A stretch of DNA of 15,222 bases from an uncultured Campylobacter sp. (GTDB taxonomy: Bacteria > Campylobacterota > Campylobacteria > Campylobacterales > Campylobacteraceae): NCBI RefSeq assembly GCF_938045775.1, contig NZ_CALIBH010000227.1:1-15222 (forward strand). The letters are read 5' to 3'. Positions 1 to 7,201 of this stretch are shown one piece after another. The notes below the pieces were generated by a model, which ran no database searches, was not told where the DNA came from, and saw only the letters and a program-made list of their open reading frames with translations. Numbering within the stretch: position 1 is the stretch's first letter; every line of letters begins with the position of its first letter. A program made the position numbers and the translations under genes.

Positions 1-21
1 TCGGTGCGAAACAGAATTGTG

Positions 22-27
22 ATTATA
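22..27 (-). promoter_or_regulatory. possible -10 box of a gene beyond the left edge
   Basis: Reading leftward, a TATAAT in the context TTGTATAATC lies just past the end of selD. It could start transcription of a minus-strand gene outside the window. No -35 is expected for this group, so the call rests on one hexamer and is weak. Bases 1-65 contain no gene I can support. Confidence 0.25.
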
Positions 28-65
28 CAAGAGTGATGCTTAAAGGGGGCTGAATGGGAAAGATT

Positions 66-1088
66 TTAAACTAAATAAATTTTATGCTCGGCATGTGCTA
101 TAACTTCGCCAATGATAGCGCTACTAGCGTAACCTGCGTTTTTTAAATTCGCAAGCGCTCGCGCTGCGTCCTTTTCCGCTACGGCGAGCAGAAGTCCGCC
201 GCTGGTTTGCGCGTCGCAAAGCGTTATGTCCGGTTCGGAATCGACACCAGGTGCGATAAATTTCAAATTTTTATAGCTTCCGGCAGGGATTAGCCCTTCA
301 TCAAGGCATCTGAGGGCGCTTTTTAAAAGCGGAATTTTACTAGGATAAATTTTAAAACTTACCTTCTCATTTATCATCTCAAGCGCGTGTCCAAGCAGCC
401 CAAAGCCCGTCACGTCGGTTGCAGCGTGTATTTTTAAGCCTACTAGCGCGCCCACGGCATAAAAATTTAGCAAAATCATGCTCTCTACCGCGTCGCGAAA
501 TTCTTCAAATTTAAGAAATTTCGCCTTTATAGCCGTAGCGATGATGCCCGTACCGAGGGGTTTTGTTAGGATCAGCAGGTCGCCTTCGCGCGCTGTATTA
601 TTGCTCCAAAATTTACGCGGATTCACCCGCCCCGTGACGCTAAGTCCGTAATAAATTTCAGGAGTAGAGATGGTGTGACCGCCCACCAAAACCCCTCCGC
701 ACTCTTTGATCTTGTCTTTGCCGCCGCGCAGAATTTCACGTAGAATTTCGTTTGAGAAATGGCAATCGTCAAAACCCACGATGTTTAGGGCGTTTATCAC
801 TTCGCCGCCCATTGCAAATACGTCGCTTAGGGAGTTTGCCGCCGCGATCTGTCCGAAAATAAACGGATCGTCCACCAAAGGGGTGATGAAATCGAGCGTT
901 TGCACTAGCGCAAGATCGTCGCTTATACGAAATACGCTCGCATCTTCGTTGCTGCAGGTGGACGAAAGCAGGCTTGCATTGGGCTCGATTAAATTTCCAA
1001 GATTTTCGGTTAGACCCGCCGGGTCAAGCTTGGCGGCTCAACCGGCGGCTGCAATAAATTTCGTGAGGTTAAAATCTCTGTAGATCAT
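66..1088 (-). CDS. selD: selenide, water dikinase SelD with selenocysteine at the active site
   Basis: SelD makes selenophosphate from selenide and ATP, the selenium donor for selenocysteine tRNA. Read from an ATG at 1088, the frame gives 340 residues if the in-frame TGA at codon 17 (1038-1040) is read as selenocysteine. The N-terminus then reads FIAAAGUAAKLDP, placing Sec17 and Lys20 where E. coli SelD has catalytic Cys17 and Lys20. The family's ALVQTLDF, ITPLVDDP, AAANSLSDVFAMGG, GGHTI and DVTGFGLLGHALEM motifs follow. A reading that ignores the TGA starts near 905 and loses 61 residues, including the active site. The start overlaps the yedF stop as ATGA, with no strong ribosome binding site of its own, so translational coupling is likely. 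The length matches the family. Sec incorporation is inferred, not proven. Confidence 0.93.
1013..1025 (-). promoter_or_regulatory. candidate bacterial SECIS hairpin of selD
   Basis: In the mRNA, counting the U of UGA as 1, a perfect inverted repeat GACCC-GGC-GGGUC begins at position 16. It has five base pairs, a three-base loop beginning with G, and sits 12 bases after the UGA. Bacterial SECIS elements are short stem-loops at about this distance with a G in the first loop positions, so position and loop fit. The stem is short, and pairing below it is poor apart from scattered matches. Confidence 0.6.
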
Positions 1089-1681
1089 AGTTTGATTACT
1101 TCGTATTTTGATAGGACGTCCATGATTTCGTATGCATTTGAAATCTCGCCGATCGCGAGCTTATCGACCAGTTTGTAGCCCTCTAGACAGCTTCCGCAGC
1201 TTAAAATTTCAGCTCCCGCTTCGTTTAGCTTTTTAATCGCCTCAAAGCATTCGTGGCCGCGGTTGGTGGTTATGCGCACGGCGTTGTTTACGCAGATGAG
1301 CTTTACGGGTTTTTCGTCTAAGCTTAGCGCCGCGCCTAAAAATTTAGCAAGCAAGCTCTTTCCGATCGGGCCGCTTCCGCACTGCTCTTCGTTTAGAAAT
1401 ATCACCTTGCCTCTTTTTGGCGCCGCGACGTTACAATAAATATCGTCGATATTTTCATCTTTCAGCTCGTCAGTTTTTACAGTTTTTATAAGCGTGTCGG
1501 CGCCCTCTTGTGAAATTTGCGCCTCAAAGCCGTTTTTAGCCAAAAAGCGTTTTATGTTTTCGCGCGGCGCTACGTCGTTTACTAAAATTTCTAAATTCTC
1601 TCCGATTTTTAGCTCGCCGAGGGCTTTTTTAGTGCGTAAAAGCGGCTCCGGGCAATTTAAATTGCGACAATCTAGTTGCAT
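1085..1681 (-). CDS. yedF: selenium metabolism protein YedF (TusA-DsrE fusion)
   Basis: This 198-residue protein has a TusA/SirA-type N-terminal domain (residues 1-70) with the sulfur-carrier motif CPEP at 10-13. A DsrE-like domain (about 90-198) follows, with Cys101 and a CGSC pair at 162-165. This two-domain layout is that of the YedF family associated with selenium metabolism. The likely role is binding or handing on selenium or sulfur as a persulfide-type adduct, but the exact reaction is not established. AAGGAT lies upstream of the ATG. The gene sits directly upstream of selD with a four-base ATGA overlap and downstream of fdhC, which supports a selenium rather than tRNA-thiolation role. 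Confidence 0.88.
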   Translation of the reverse strand: MQLDCRNLNCPEPLLRTKKALGELKIGENLEILVNDVAPRENIKRFLAKNGFEAQISQEGADTLIKTVKTDELKDENIDDIYCNVAAPKRGKVIFLNEEQCGSGPIGKSLLAKFLGAALSLDEKPVKLICVNNAVRITTNRGHECFEAIKKLNEAGAEILSCGSCLEGYKLVDKLAIGEISNAYEIMDVLSKYEVIKL

Positions 1682-1705
1682 ATGTAATCCTTAAAAAATA
1701 AAATT

Positions 1706-1720
1706 CTTTGAACCTCAAAG
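1706..1720 (-). terminator. terminator-like hairpin before yedF
   Basis: On the minus transcript CTTTGA-GGT-TCAAAG forms a perfect six-base-pair stem, followed by AATTTTATTTTTT. It resembles an intrinsic terminator or attenuator and ends just before the yedF ribosome binding site. It would lower yedF-selD transcription relative to fdhC. The stem is short and AT-rich, so efficiency is uncertain. Confidence 0.45.
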
Positions 1721-1724
1721 CTAA

Positions 1725-1751
1725 TGCGAGCCCCACGTAAGCAGGCCCGCA
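1725..1751 (-). promoter_or_regulatory. GC-rich stem-loop between fdhC and yedF
   Basis: On the minus transcript TGCGGGCC pairs with GGCTCGCA (eight pairs including one G-U) around an 11-base loop. It begins about 15 bases after the fdhC stop and precedes the second hairpin at 1706-1720. It may protect the 3' end of fdhC mRNA or act in an attenuator. The role is inferred. Confidence 0.4.
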
Positions 1752-1766
1752 TAAAATTTACCCAAG

Positions 1767-2726
1767 TTATAAGCGCGGGTACTTCGCTTCAAATTGCGAT
1801 TTAGCGATCTGCCCTTTATCGAGCAGCTCGCGATACCAGTAGTGGTGAAGTACGTAAACTTCCTCCTCCGGCTTGTGTCCGTCGATCATCGAGTGGATGG
1901 CACCGCTGATCGCAAAGACCGCCATATAGATATGCACGAGCAAAAACACCGCGCAGACCGCGCCCAAAAAATTATGAATAATCGCGCTTGCTCTTAAAAT
2001 TTCGATCTGACTCATACCTAGCGCACTTCTCATCGCAGGGATATCGTAGTCTAGGAAAAACATTGACGCACCCGTCGCTATCATCACTATACCGCCTAAA
2101 GTCGCGACCCAAAACCACGCCTTTTGGCCGGCGTTAAATTTACCCGCAGGGATTGCGCGCTTCTTTTTGCTTAGATAGCCGCCCACGATCATCATCCATT
2201 TGATATCGTAAGCTCGCGGTAGCATACGCCAAAACCACAGCAAGAACATCGGCACGACGGAGATTGCAAACGCTATCGTAGCCAGTCCGTGAGCGTTTTT
2301 ACAAAATCTCACGAAAGCGCCGCCGCCGAATTCTTCGCCAAACATCATAATCAAGCCTGTCGGAACCAAGATCGCCCATGCGACGGCCGCTACAAGATGG
2401 TATAGTCGCTCAAATTTATTAAACGCATAGATCGGCTTGCCCGCATGATGATCGAAGTGCTTCGGTCCTATGATCGCGTAGTGCCCAATAAAAGCTATGA
2501 TTACGCCTAAAACCGCACCAAGAGCCAACCAAGCAAAAAAGCCCGAGCTTTGCAGATGTCCTTGAAATTGCAGAAAAATCGGACCGAAGCCGTTGCCGTA
2601 GCTATCGATGTTTTCAAGCCTTGCATTGCCCCAAACATCGCTATTCCCCTGCACGATATCGGCGTATTTTTTCTCCTCGGCCTGCGCATAAATACAGGCG
2701 AAAAGCGCGAGAAACAATCTTTTCAT
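1767..2726 (-). CDS. fdhC: formate dehydrogenase cytochrome b (gamma) subunit
   Basis: This 319-residue membrane protein anchors periplasmic formate dehydrogenase and passes electrons to menaquinone. Residues 1-16 form a signal peptide ending near AQA. About five hydrophobic helices follow (roughly 62-82, 109-129, 144-168, 203-224, 246-271). Candidate heme-b histidines are His110 (RLYH), His146 (NAHG), His251 (IIHN) and His265 (LVHIY). The C-terminus YVLHHYWYRELLDKG is typical of epsilonproteobacterial FdhC. TAAGGAAATCC precedes the ATG. It heads a unit with yedF and selD, which fits because the Campylobacter catalytic subunit is a selenoprotein. The fdhA and fdhB genes are absent upstream, where nspC lies instead, which is unusual for an fdh locus. 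Other cytochrome b anchors such as hydrogenase HydC are less similar. Confidence 0.88.
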   Translation of the reverse strand: MKRLFLALFACIYAQAEEKKYADIVQGNSDVWGNARLENIDSYGNGFGPIFLQFQGHLQSSGFFAWLALGAVLGVIIAFIGHYAIIGPKHFDHHAGKPIYAFNKFERLYHLVAAVAWAILVPTGLIMMFGEEFGGGAFVRFCKNAHGLATIAFAISVVPMFLLWFWRMLPRAYDIKWMMIVGGYLSKKKRAIPAGKFNAGQKAWFWVATLGGIVMIATGASMFFLDYDIPAMRSALGMSQIEILRASAIIHNFLGAVCAVFLLVHIYMAVFAISGAIHSMIDGHKPEEEVYVLHHYWYRELLDKGQIAKSQFEAKYPRL

Positions 2727-2755
2727 GGATTTCCTTAGATATAAAATTTGAGCCG

Positions 2756-2761
2756 ATTATA
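2756..2761 (-). promoter_or_regulatory. -10 box of the fdhC-yedF-selD unit
   Basis: On the minus strand TATAAT lies in TGATATAATCGG, about 30 bases upstream of the fdhC start. A long A/T-rich tract comes before it. This is the usual form of a Campylobacter housekeeping promoter. Confidence 0.6.
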
Positions 2762-2790
2762 TCATTTTTTGCAAAAAATTTTCTTACAAA

Positions 2791-2808
2791 GCAAAATTAC
2801 ATTTTTGC
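2791..2808 (-). terminator. weak hairpin downstream of nspC
   Basis: On the minus transcript GCAAAA-ATGTAA-TTTTGC forms a six-pair stem, followed within 20 bases by a run of six U residues. It sits 14-31 bases after the nspC stop. It is AT-rich and would be a weak terminator separating nspC from fdhC. Confidence 0.3.
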
Positions 2809-2821
2809 ATTAAGCGCCGCG

Positions 2822-3976
2822 CTAGTTTCGCCTCGCGTACTCGTCGTAGCCGAATTTTTTGATTGCCAAAACCTCTCCGCGCTCGTCCGCTAAGACGAGA
2901 TCGGGCAGCTTGATGCCGTTAAAGGTCGTATTTTTCACGATCGTATAATGGATCTGATCCTCGAAAATCACCCGATCGCCGATATTTAGCGGCGCGTCAA
3001 ATTTATACTCGGGCTGCCCGCTCTCAAGCCCTACGACATCGCCTGCGAGGCAGGTATTTCCGCCGAAGCGATAGCTAAATTTACCGCTCTTACTCTCGCC
3101 GCGCACCGCAGGACGATACGGCATCAGCACGGTATCGGGCATATGAGCTTCAGCGGAAGCGTCTAAAATAGCGATTTTAGCGCCGTTTTCTACTATATCA
3201 AGCACGCTAGCGACCAAATATCCGCACTCCCAGCCTACCGCCTCGCCCGGCTCTAGATAAATTTCGACTCCATATTTTTCGCGAAATTTTTTGATCAGAT
3301 CTATCAGCAGCTCCACGTCGTAACCTGCGCGCGTGATATGGTGCCCGCCGCCGAAATTTAGCCACTTTAGGGCTCTAAAATACTTGCCGAATTTCGCCTC
3401 GAAAACCTCGAGCACCCGCTCTAAGCTCTGAGCGCTCTCTTCGCACAGCGCATGAAAATGTAGCCCCGAGATGCCGCGCAAAAACTCGTCGTCTTGCAAG
3501 ATCGCCCGCTGCAGCGCTTCAAGGCTCATCCCTAGCCTGCTAAAGCTGCCGCACGGATTGTAAGCGTCTTTGGGCGCGAAGGAGGTCTGCGGATTTAGCC
3601 GTAGTCCACACGACGCACCCGCAGCGAGCGCCTTTGCGCGGTATTTTTGCCACTGCGCGGCGCTATTGAACACGACATGGTTTGAAATTTTTAAAATTTC
3701 ATCCAAATCGTCCTCTTTGAACGCGGGCGAGTATGTGTGGATTTCGCCGTTTTTGATAAATTCCGCGGCAAATTTCGCCTCGTGCAGGCCGCTGCAAGTG
3801 GCACCCCAGAGGTATCTGTCAACGTAAGACATCGCGAAGCTAAACGCAAAGCCTTTTAGTGCGCATAGAATTTTTGCGCCGCTTCGCTCGCCTACGCCGC
3901 GTAAAATTTCTAAATTTTTTACCAGTTTTTGCTCCTCGCACACGTAGGCGGGGGTCGAAATTTCATCGATTTTCAT
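2822..3976 (-). CDS. nspC: carboxynorspermidine/carboxyspermidine decarboxylase
   Basis: NspC is a cytoplasmic PLP enzyme that decarboxylates carboxy(nor)spermidine in the alternative polyamine pathway used by Campylobacter and Vibrio. The 384-residue length is usual. The PLP lysine is Lys41 in CALKGFA. The SGLHFHALCE, LNFGGGHHI, YLEPGEAVGWE, FGGNTCLAGD and FEDQIHYT segments match the fold III alanine racemase-like decarboxylase family and the NspC group in particular. AGGAAA precedes the ATG. It is transcribed away from moaD out of a shared spacer, and its 3' end faces fdhC with only a short gap. Diaminopimelate decarboxylase is a related family but is longer and has different motifs. Confidence 0.94.
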   Translation of the reverse strand: MKIDEISTPAYVCEEQKLVKNLEILRGVGERSGAKILCALKGFAFSFAMSYVDRYLWGATCSGLHEAKFAAEFIKNGEIHTYSPAFKEDDLDEILKISNHVVFNSAAQWQKYRAKALAAGASCGLRLNPQTSFAPKDAYNPCGSFSRLGMSLEALQRAILQDDEFLRGISGLHFHALCEESAQSLERVLEVFEAKFGKYFRALKWLNFGGGHHITRAGYDVELLIDLIKKFREKYGVEIYLEPGEAVGWECGYLVASVLDIVENGAKIAILDASAEAHMPDTVLMPYRPAVRGESKSGKFSYRFGGNTCLAGDVVGLESGQPEYKFDAPLNIGDRVIFEDQIHYTIVKNTTFNGIKLPDLVLADERGEVLAIKKFGYDEYARRN

Positions 3977-4003
3977 CGTTTTTCCTCATTAAATTTTTAC
4001 GCA

Positions 4004-4009
4004 ATTATA
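4004..4009 (-). promoter_or_regulatory. -10 box of nspC
   Basis: On the minus strand TATAAT occurs in TTTATATAATTGCG, 28 bases upstream of the nspC ATG, in an AT-rich stretch. Confidence 0.5.
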
Positions 4010-4031
4010 TAAAATTTTATGAATTTTTGGT

Positions 4032-4037
4032 TAAAAT
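4032..4037 (+). promoter_or_regulatory. -10 box of moaD-moaE
   Basis: TAAAAT in GGTTAAAATCGCC lies 26 bases upstream of the moaD ATG after a T-rich tract. It is divergent from and adjacent to the nspC promoter. Confidence 0.4.
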
Positions 4038-4063
4038 CGCCCAATCTTTAAAAAAGGACAAAA

Positions 4064-4285
4064 ATGGTAGAGATAGAATTTTTAGGGCCGATCGGGCGCG
4101 AGCCCCTGCGCCTAAACGCAAACTCCTTGCAAGAGGTAAAAGCCGAGCTGCAAAAGGACGAAAGTCTGCGGGAGTGGCTCGTAAACTGCGCCGTAGCGGT
4201 AAACGATAAGATGATTTATGATGCGAATTTCGAGCTCAAATCCGGCGATCGCGTGAGCCTTCTGCCTCCCGTTTGCGGCGGCTAA
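4064..4285 (+). CDS. moaD: molybdopterin synthase small subunit (sulfur carrier)
   Basis: This 73-residue ubiquitin-fold protein ends in Gly-Gly (PPVCGG), the tail that is thiocarboxylated to carry sulfur for molybdopterin. The LKSGDRVSLLPPV stretch before the tail is typical of MoaD. AAGGACAAAA precedes the ATG. moaE follows after 15 bases, so the two subunits of one enzyme are encoded together. The product supplies molybdenum cofactor, which formate dehydrogenase and nitrate or sulfoxide reductases need. ThiS is a similar small Gly-Gly carrier, but the moaE neighbour settles the choice. Confidence 0.93.
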   Translation: MVEIEFLGPIGREPLRLNANSLQEVKAELQKDESLREWLVNCAVAVNDKMIYDANFELKSGDRVSLLPPVCGG

Positions 4286-4300
4286 GCTTAGGAGGCGGCG

Positions 4301-4810
4301 ATGAGCGAGGCTAAATTTAATCCGGAAATTTTAAGTGGGATCGAGCCTGAAATTTATGAGGGCAGCCTGAACGTAGATGCGATTTTATCGCGCTGGTACG
4401 CTAAATTTAAGTACGCAAATTGCGGCGCGTTCATTACCTTCGTAGGCATCGTGCGCGAAGAGGGCGGCATCTGCGCGCTGAGCTTCGATATCTATGAGCC
4501 GATTTTGCAAACTTGGTTTGAAGCGTGGCAGCAAAAGGCCGCGGCACAGGGAGCATTTGTGCTTTTTGCACATGCAAACGGGGATGTGCCTATCCACGAA
4601 AGCTCTTACGTAGCAGGCGTCGTAAGCCCGCAGCGTAAAGTCGCTCTGGCGCTAATAAACGAGTTTGTGGAGGATTTCAAGGCGGCCGCGCCGATCTGGA
4701 AATACGACGTAAAGGGCGGCAAAATCGAGGGCGGCAAAGTAGTAGGCGGGAAGAGGATCTACGCGGCAGATCGCTCGCAGAGAGTAAAAGGCGCAGGGCT
4801 TTTGGGCTAA
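4301..4810 (+). CDS. moaE: molybdopterin synthase large (catalytic) subunit
   Basis: MoaE joins two sulfurs from MoaD thiocarboxylate to precursor Z (cPMP) to make molybdopterin. Of 169 residues, GAFITFVGIVRE (42-53) is the family signature with Arg52, and FKAAAPIWKYD (126-136) carries the two lysines matching E. coli Lys119 and Lys126. YDVKGGKIEGGKVVGG is a glycine-rich tail region. The start is supported by AGGAGG nine bases before the ATG. It forms a two-gene operon with moaD. The N-terminal 25 or so residues are extra compared with E. coli and may be lineage-specific. Confidence 0.93.
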   Translation: MSEAKFNPEILSGIEPEIYEGSLNVDAILSRWYAKFKYANCGAFITFVGIVREEGGICALSFDIYEPILQTWFEAWQQKAAAQGAFVLFAHANGDVPIHESSYVAGVVSPQRKVALALINEFVEDFKAAAPIWKYDVKGGKIEGGKVVGGKRIYAADRSQRVKGAGLLG

Positions 4811-4837
4811 ATTTAAAAGCACGCGCTGTTTTAGCCC
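4804..4837 (+). terminator. hairpin overlapping the moaE stop
   Basis: GGGCTAAA pairs with TTTAGCCC (eight pairs) across the moaE stop codon. A small inner AGC/GCT stem lies in the loop. No U-run follows, so it may be a 3'-end structure rather than a true intrinsic terminator. Confidence 0.4.
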
Positions 4838-5187
4838 CACAGGCTTGCTTCAATTCAATCAAATTTAATCAAAACCGCTATTGCGCCGACAAACAAAATT
4901 CCGCGTAGAGATACTGCAGAATTTCAAAATAAAGATTTTATGTAAATTTAGCGGCTGAGGCTAAATTTAAAGCTCAAAATTTCAATCCAACTCCGTGCCC
5001 GCGCTCCGATAAGCATGGCAAGCGAGAACTAAAATTTCAAGTCTAAATTTATATCAATTTAATAGATCGGCATTGCTACGGCATTTGATAAATAAAGCAG
5101 TAGCACGACGTCGCAAACACTTCAGGATTAAAACAAAATTTAAACCCAAATTCGCGCGCCGTATCCATGAGCACAAATGAAACGCGG
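4838..5187. other. gene-free spacer
   Basis: Between moaE and the McrB-like gene about 350 bases carry no frame I can support on either strand. The stretch is rich in TAAATTTA and AAATTT words like other spacers in this window. No tRNA, CRISPR repeat or recognisable gene remnant was seen. In C. jejuni I recall moeA2 following moaE, and nothing like it remains here. Confidence 0.6.
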
Positions 5188-5215
5188 TGCTATGAAATTT
5201 TAAAATTTCATAGCA
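5188..5215. terminator. perfect 28-base palindrome, possible bidirectional terminator
   Basis: Bases 5188-5215 equal their own reverse complement exactly: TGCTATGAAATTTT followed by AAAATTTCATAGCA. It lies 27 bases past the stop of the McrB-like gene. As RNA it would fold into a hairpin of up to about 12 pairs. It may end transcription of that gene. It could also be a protein-binding site. Confidence 0.5.
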
Positions 5216-5242
5216 AATATAACTATCTATGCCAAACGGCGA

Positions 5243-7045
5243 CTAAAATTTAAACACGCTCTTAGCTTCAGCGATGCGCTCGCCAAGGCTCGTAGCGGTA
5301 TCTTCGCCACTTGCCGCGCACCTAAAGATCGGCTCAAGCACCTCGGCGAAAAAGCCGTTTAGCCCCTCTTGCATGATCTGCGCGTTATTTTGGTAGCGCG
5401 CAAGCCCCATAAATACGCCGTGCCCGATCGTGCCGAGGCTCTTTGCCTCATCGGCGATAAATTTATTCAGCGCCTTGCAAACCGCAACGACCGCGCTTGC
5501 ATTTACGATCTCGCGATCTCTTAAATAATCCTCAAGCGCGCCGTAATCGCACTCGCATTTGATCCATCTAAACGCCTTCGCAATCGACGGCGAAACGTAT
5601 TTGTACTCATTAAGAGTGCATAGGACGTATAAATTTTTAGGCACCGCAAAATATGAGCGGCCGTCCTTTAAAACGACGCTTGCGCGCGCTTTTTCGCCCT
5701 CTTCAAAGCCGTCGATTACGTGGGAATTTTTCGTGCGGATCAGCGAAAGCTCGTCTTTCTCGTCGTAGCGGCGATCCAAAAGTACCGCAGCCTCGCCAAA
5801 AATTTTATCCAAGCTCGCGGCACCTGCATTGTCGATCAGAAAATAATACTCGCCCTTCGGATCGTTTAGCGCCTCTTTGCACAGCGCCTTAAACTCACCG
5901 TCGATGAAGCTTTCGCCGTAAAATCCGTCTATAAAATCGCGGTATTCGAATCCTTCGTGCAGGCAAACGTAGCGGAAATTTTTTGCCGCAAGCTTCTTTT
6001 CGGTGATCAAAGATCGCAATCTGCGAGTTTTGCCGGTGCCGATCGCGCCGTAAAATATCGTATTTTTCGCAACCTCTTCGCTTTTGTAGTTTTTGACGTA
6101 TTCGAAAAATAGCGAAGAATACACGATCCTAGCCGCACCCACGACATCCTGCGGATACGGGGTAAATTCCGCGATAAATCGCGAACTTAACTCGTAGAAG
6201 TCTTCGAAAATTTCAACCTTTTCGTCGTAGAGCAAGGATAAAATTTGCGCGGTTTCATCGCGATAAACGAGCGTCGGAAACTCATCGTTGCACTGCGCAA
6301 ATATACTAGCTAACAGATAGAGCTTCTCGCGCGAAATTTGCGCGAAATCGCCGCCCTCGGCAAGCCCTAAATTTAGCATTCCGTCGTCGCTTAGGTAGCT
6401 GTCGATCAGATAGAAATTATCGGCATTTATCGCGGATTTTAAAAATTCCATCAGCACGAAGGGCTGATTATGTAGCGCCACGTCGAAAAAATCGATCGCC
6501 AAAGCGCTATCTACCGCCGTAAGAAGCCTGTAAAACTCGTCGTAAAAATTGACTAGCTTTTGTTTGAAAATATCGCGCGCGGTGCGCTCCTGCGAATAGC
6601 TATTGAAATTTTTGACGATATTTTCGATAAAAACATAAAGTGAGACGATGTTTTTATCCTCGCCGCTAAGCACGCTCTCTACGCTTTTTACTGCATTTTT
6701 AGGAAACAGCTCTTTTTTGCCGACGATGCGGTCTTTGAAAGCGAAATCATAATAAAACGCGCTAATATTGGAATCAAAAAACTGATCCATAAAGAAATAC
6801 TCGGCGTGCGCGAACTTCTCGCCCAAAGATAAAATTTTGCAGCTTCTAAAATTGCCGTCGCTGAGATTTATATATAAAGTTTGCAAAAACTCGTTCTCGG
6901 TCTCATCAAAGCTCGCCAAGCAGCGCTTTATCTCGCCTAAATACTTTGAAATCGCGGTTTGTTTTTTAAGCCAGAATTGGTTTTTGTTGTGATTTTTCCA
7001 GCTGGCGACCAGCGACTCTATCTTTTCCTTGCTAAAATCTTGCAT
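5243..7045 (-). CDS. divergent McrB-like AAA+ ATPase/GTPase, no McrC partner
   Basis: This 600-residue protein has an N-terminal half (1-320) that I do not recognise, acidic and probably helical. The C-terminal AAA+ domain is of McrB type. Walker A is GAIGTGKT (333-340), then HEGFEYRDFIDGF (363-375), the Walker B region YYFLIDNAGAASLDKIFGE (400-418), VPKNLYVLCTLNEYKY (468-483) and IGHGVFM (540-546). McrB has IDEINR and MNTADRS at the third and fourth sites. Here the glutamate after the Walker B aspartate is Asn406, and the signature is rewritten around Asn479. The arginine cluster usual near ALRRRF is reduced to FRW. Nucleotide hydrolysis may be weak or changed. AAGGAT precedes the ATG. No McrC nuclease gene or methylase is adjacent. 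The role is unknown; restriction-like defence is only one possibility. Confidence 0.7.
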   Translation of the reverse strand: MQDFSKEKIESLVASWKNHNKNQFWLKKQTAISKYLGEIKRCLASFDETENEFLQTLYINLSDGNFRSCKILSLGEKFAHAEYFFMDQFFDSNISAFYYDFAFKDRIVGKKELFPKNAVKSVESVLSGEDKNIVSLYVFIENIVKNFNSYSQERTARDIFKQKLVNFYDEFYRLLTAVDSALAIDFFDVALHNQPFVLMEFLKSAINADNFYLIDSYLSDDGMLNLGLAEGGDFAQISREKLYLLASIFAQCNDEFPTLVYRDETAQILSLLYDEKVEIFEDFYELSSRFIAEFTPYPQDVVGAARIVYSSLFFEYVKNYKSEEVAKNTIFYGAIGTGKTRRLRSLITEKKLAAKNFRYVCLHEGFEYRDFIDGFYGESFIDGEFKALCKEALNDPKGEYYFLIDNAGAASLDKIFGEAAVLLDRRYDEKDELSLIRTKNSHVIDGFEEGEKARASVVLKDGRSYFAVPKNLYVLCTLNEYKYVSPSIAKAFRWIKCECDYGALEDYLRDREIVNASAVVAVCKALNKFIADEAKSLGTIGHGVFMGLARYQNNAQIMQEGLNGFFAEVLEPIFRCAASGEDTATSLGERIAEAKSVFKF

Positions 7046-7075
7046 GACTCATCCTTGAAAGATTAAAAATTGTGT

Positions 7076-7081
7076 ATTGTA
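7076..7081 (-). promoter_or_regulatory. -10 box of the McrB-like gene
   Basis: On the minus strand TACAAT lies in AGTACAATACAC, about 30 bases upstream of the start codon, after an AT-rich tract. Confidence 0.4.
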
Positions 7082-7100
7082 CTTGAATTTAAATAAATAA

Positions 7101-7150
7101 TTAATAAAACTCTGATCTCGCGGCGAAGCGCGAAAGCAAAATTTTATTAA
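7101..7150 (-). terminator. long stem-loop downstream of pcm
   Basis: TTAATAAAA (7101-7109) pairs perfectly with TTTTATTAA (7142-7150). Nested inside is TCGCG-GCGAAG-CGCGA (7118-7133). In the minus transcript the GC-rich inner stem lies about 70 bases after the pcm stop, with AT-rich flanks. It probably ends the nrdB/pcm transcript and separates it from the McrB-like gene. Confidence 0.5.
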
Positions 7151-7201
7151 ATTTACGCGCCCGCGGCGGTAGGGAATTTTAAAATTTACTGCGCGCTAGA
7201 T

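Noticed and set aside
1038..1040. In-frame TGA as a nonsense mutation making selD a pseudogene
   Set aside because: It falls exactly on the catalytic Cys/Sec column, both sides are conserved, the start overlaps yedF as expected, and a hairpin follows.
706..1083. 125-residue plus-strand frame opposite selD
   Set aside because: It is antisense to the conserved SelD reading, whose motifs explain the same bases fully.
4838..5187. CRISPR array or tRNA in the spacer where other campylobacters carry different genes
   Set aside because: No regular repeat-spacer pattern and no cloverleaf or GTTCGA-type arm was found.
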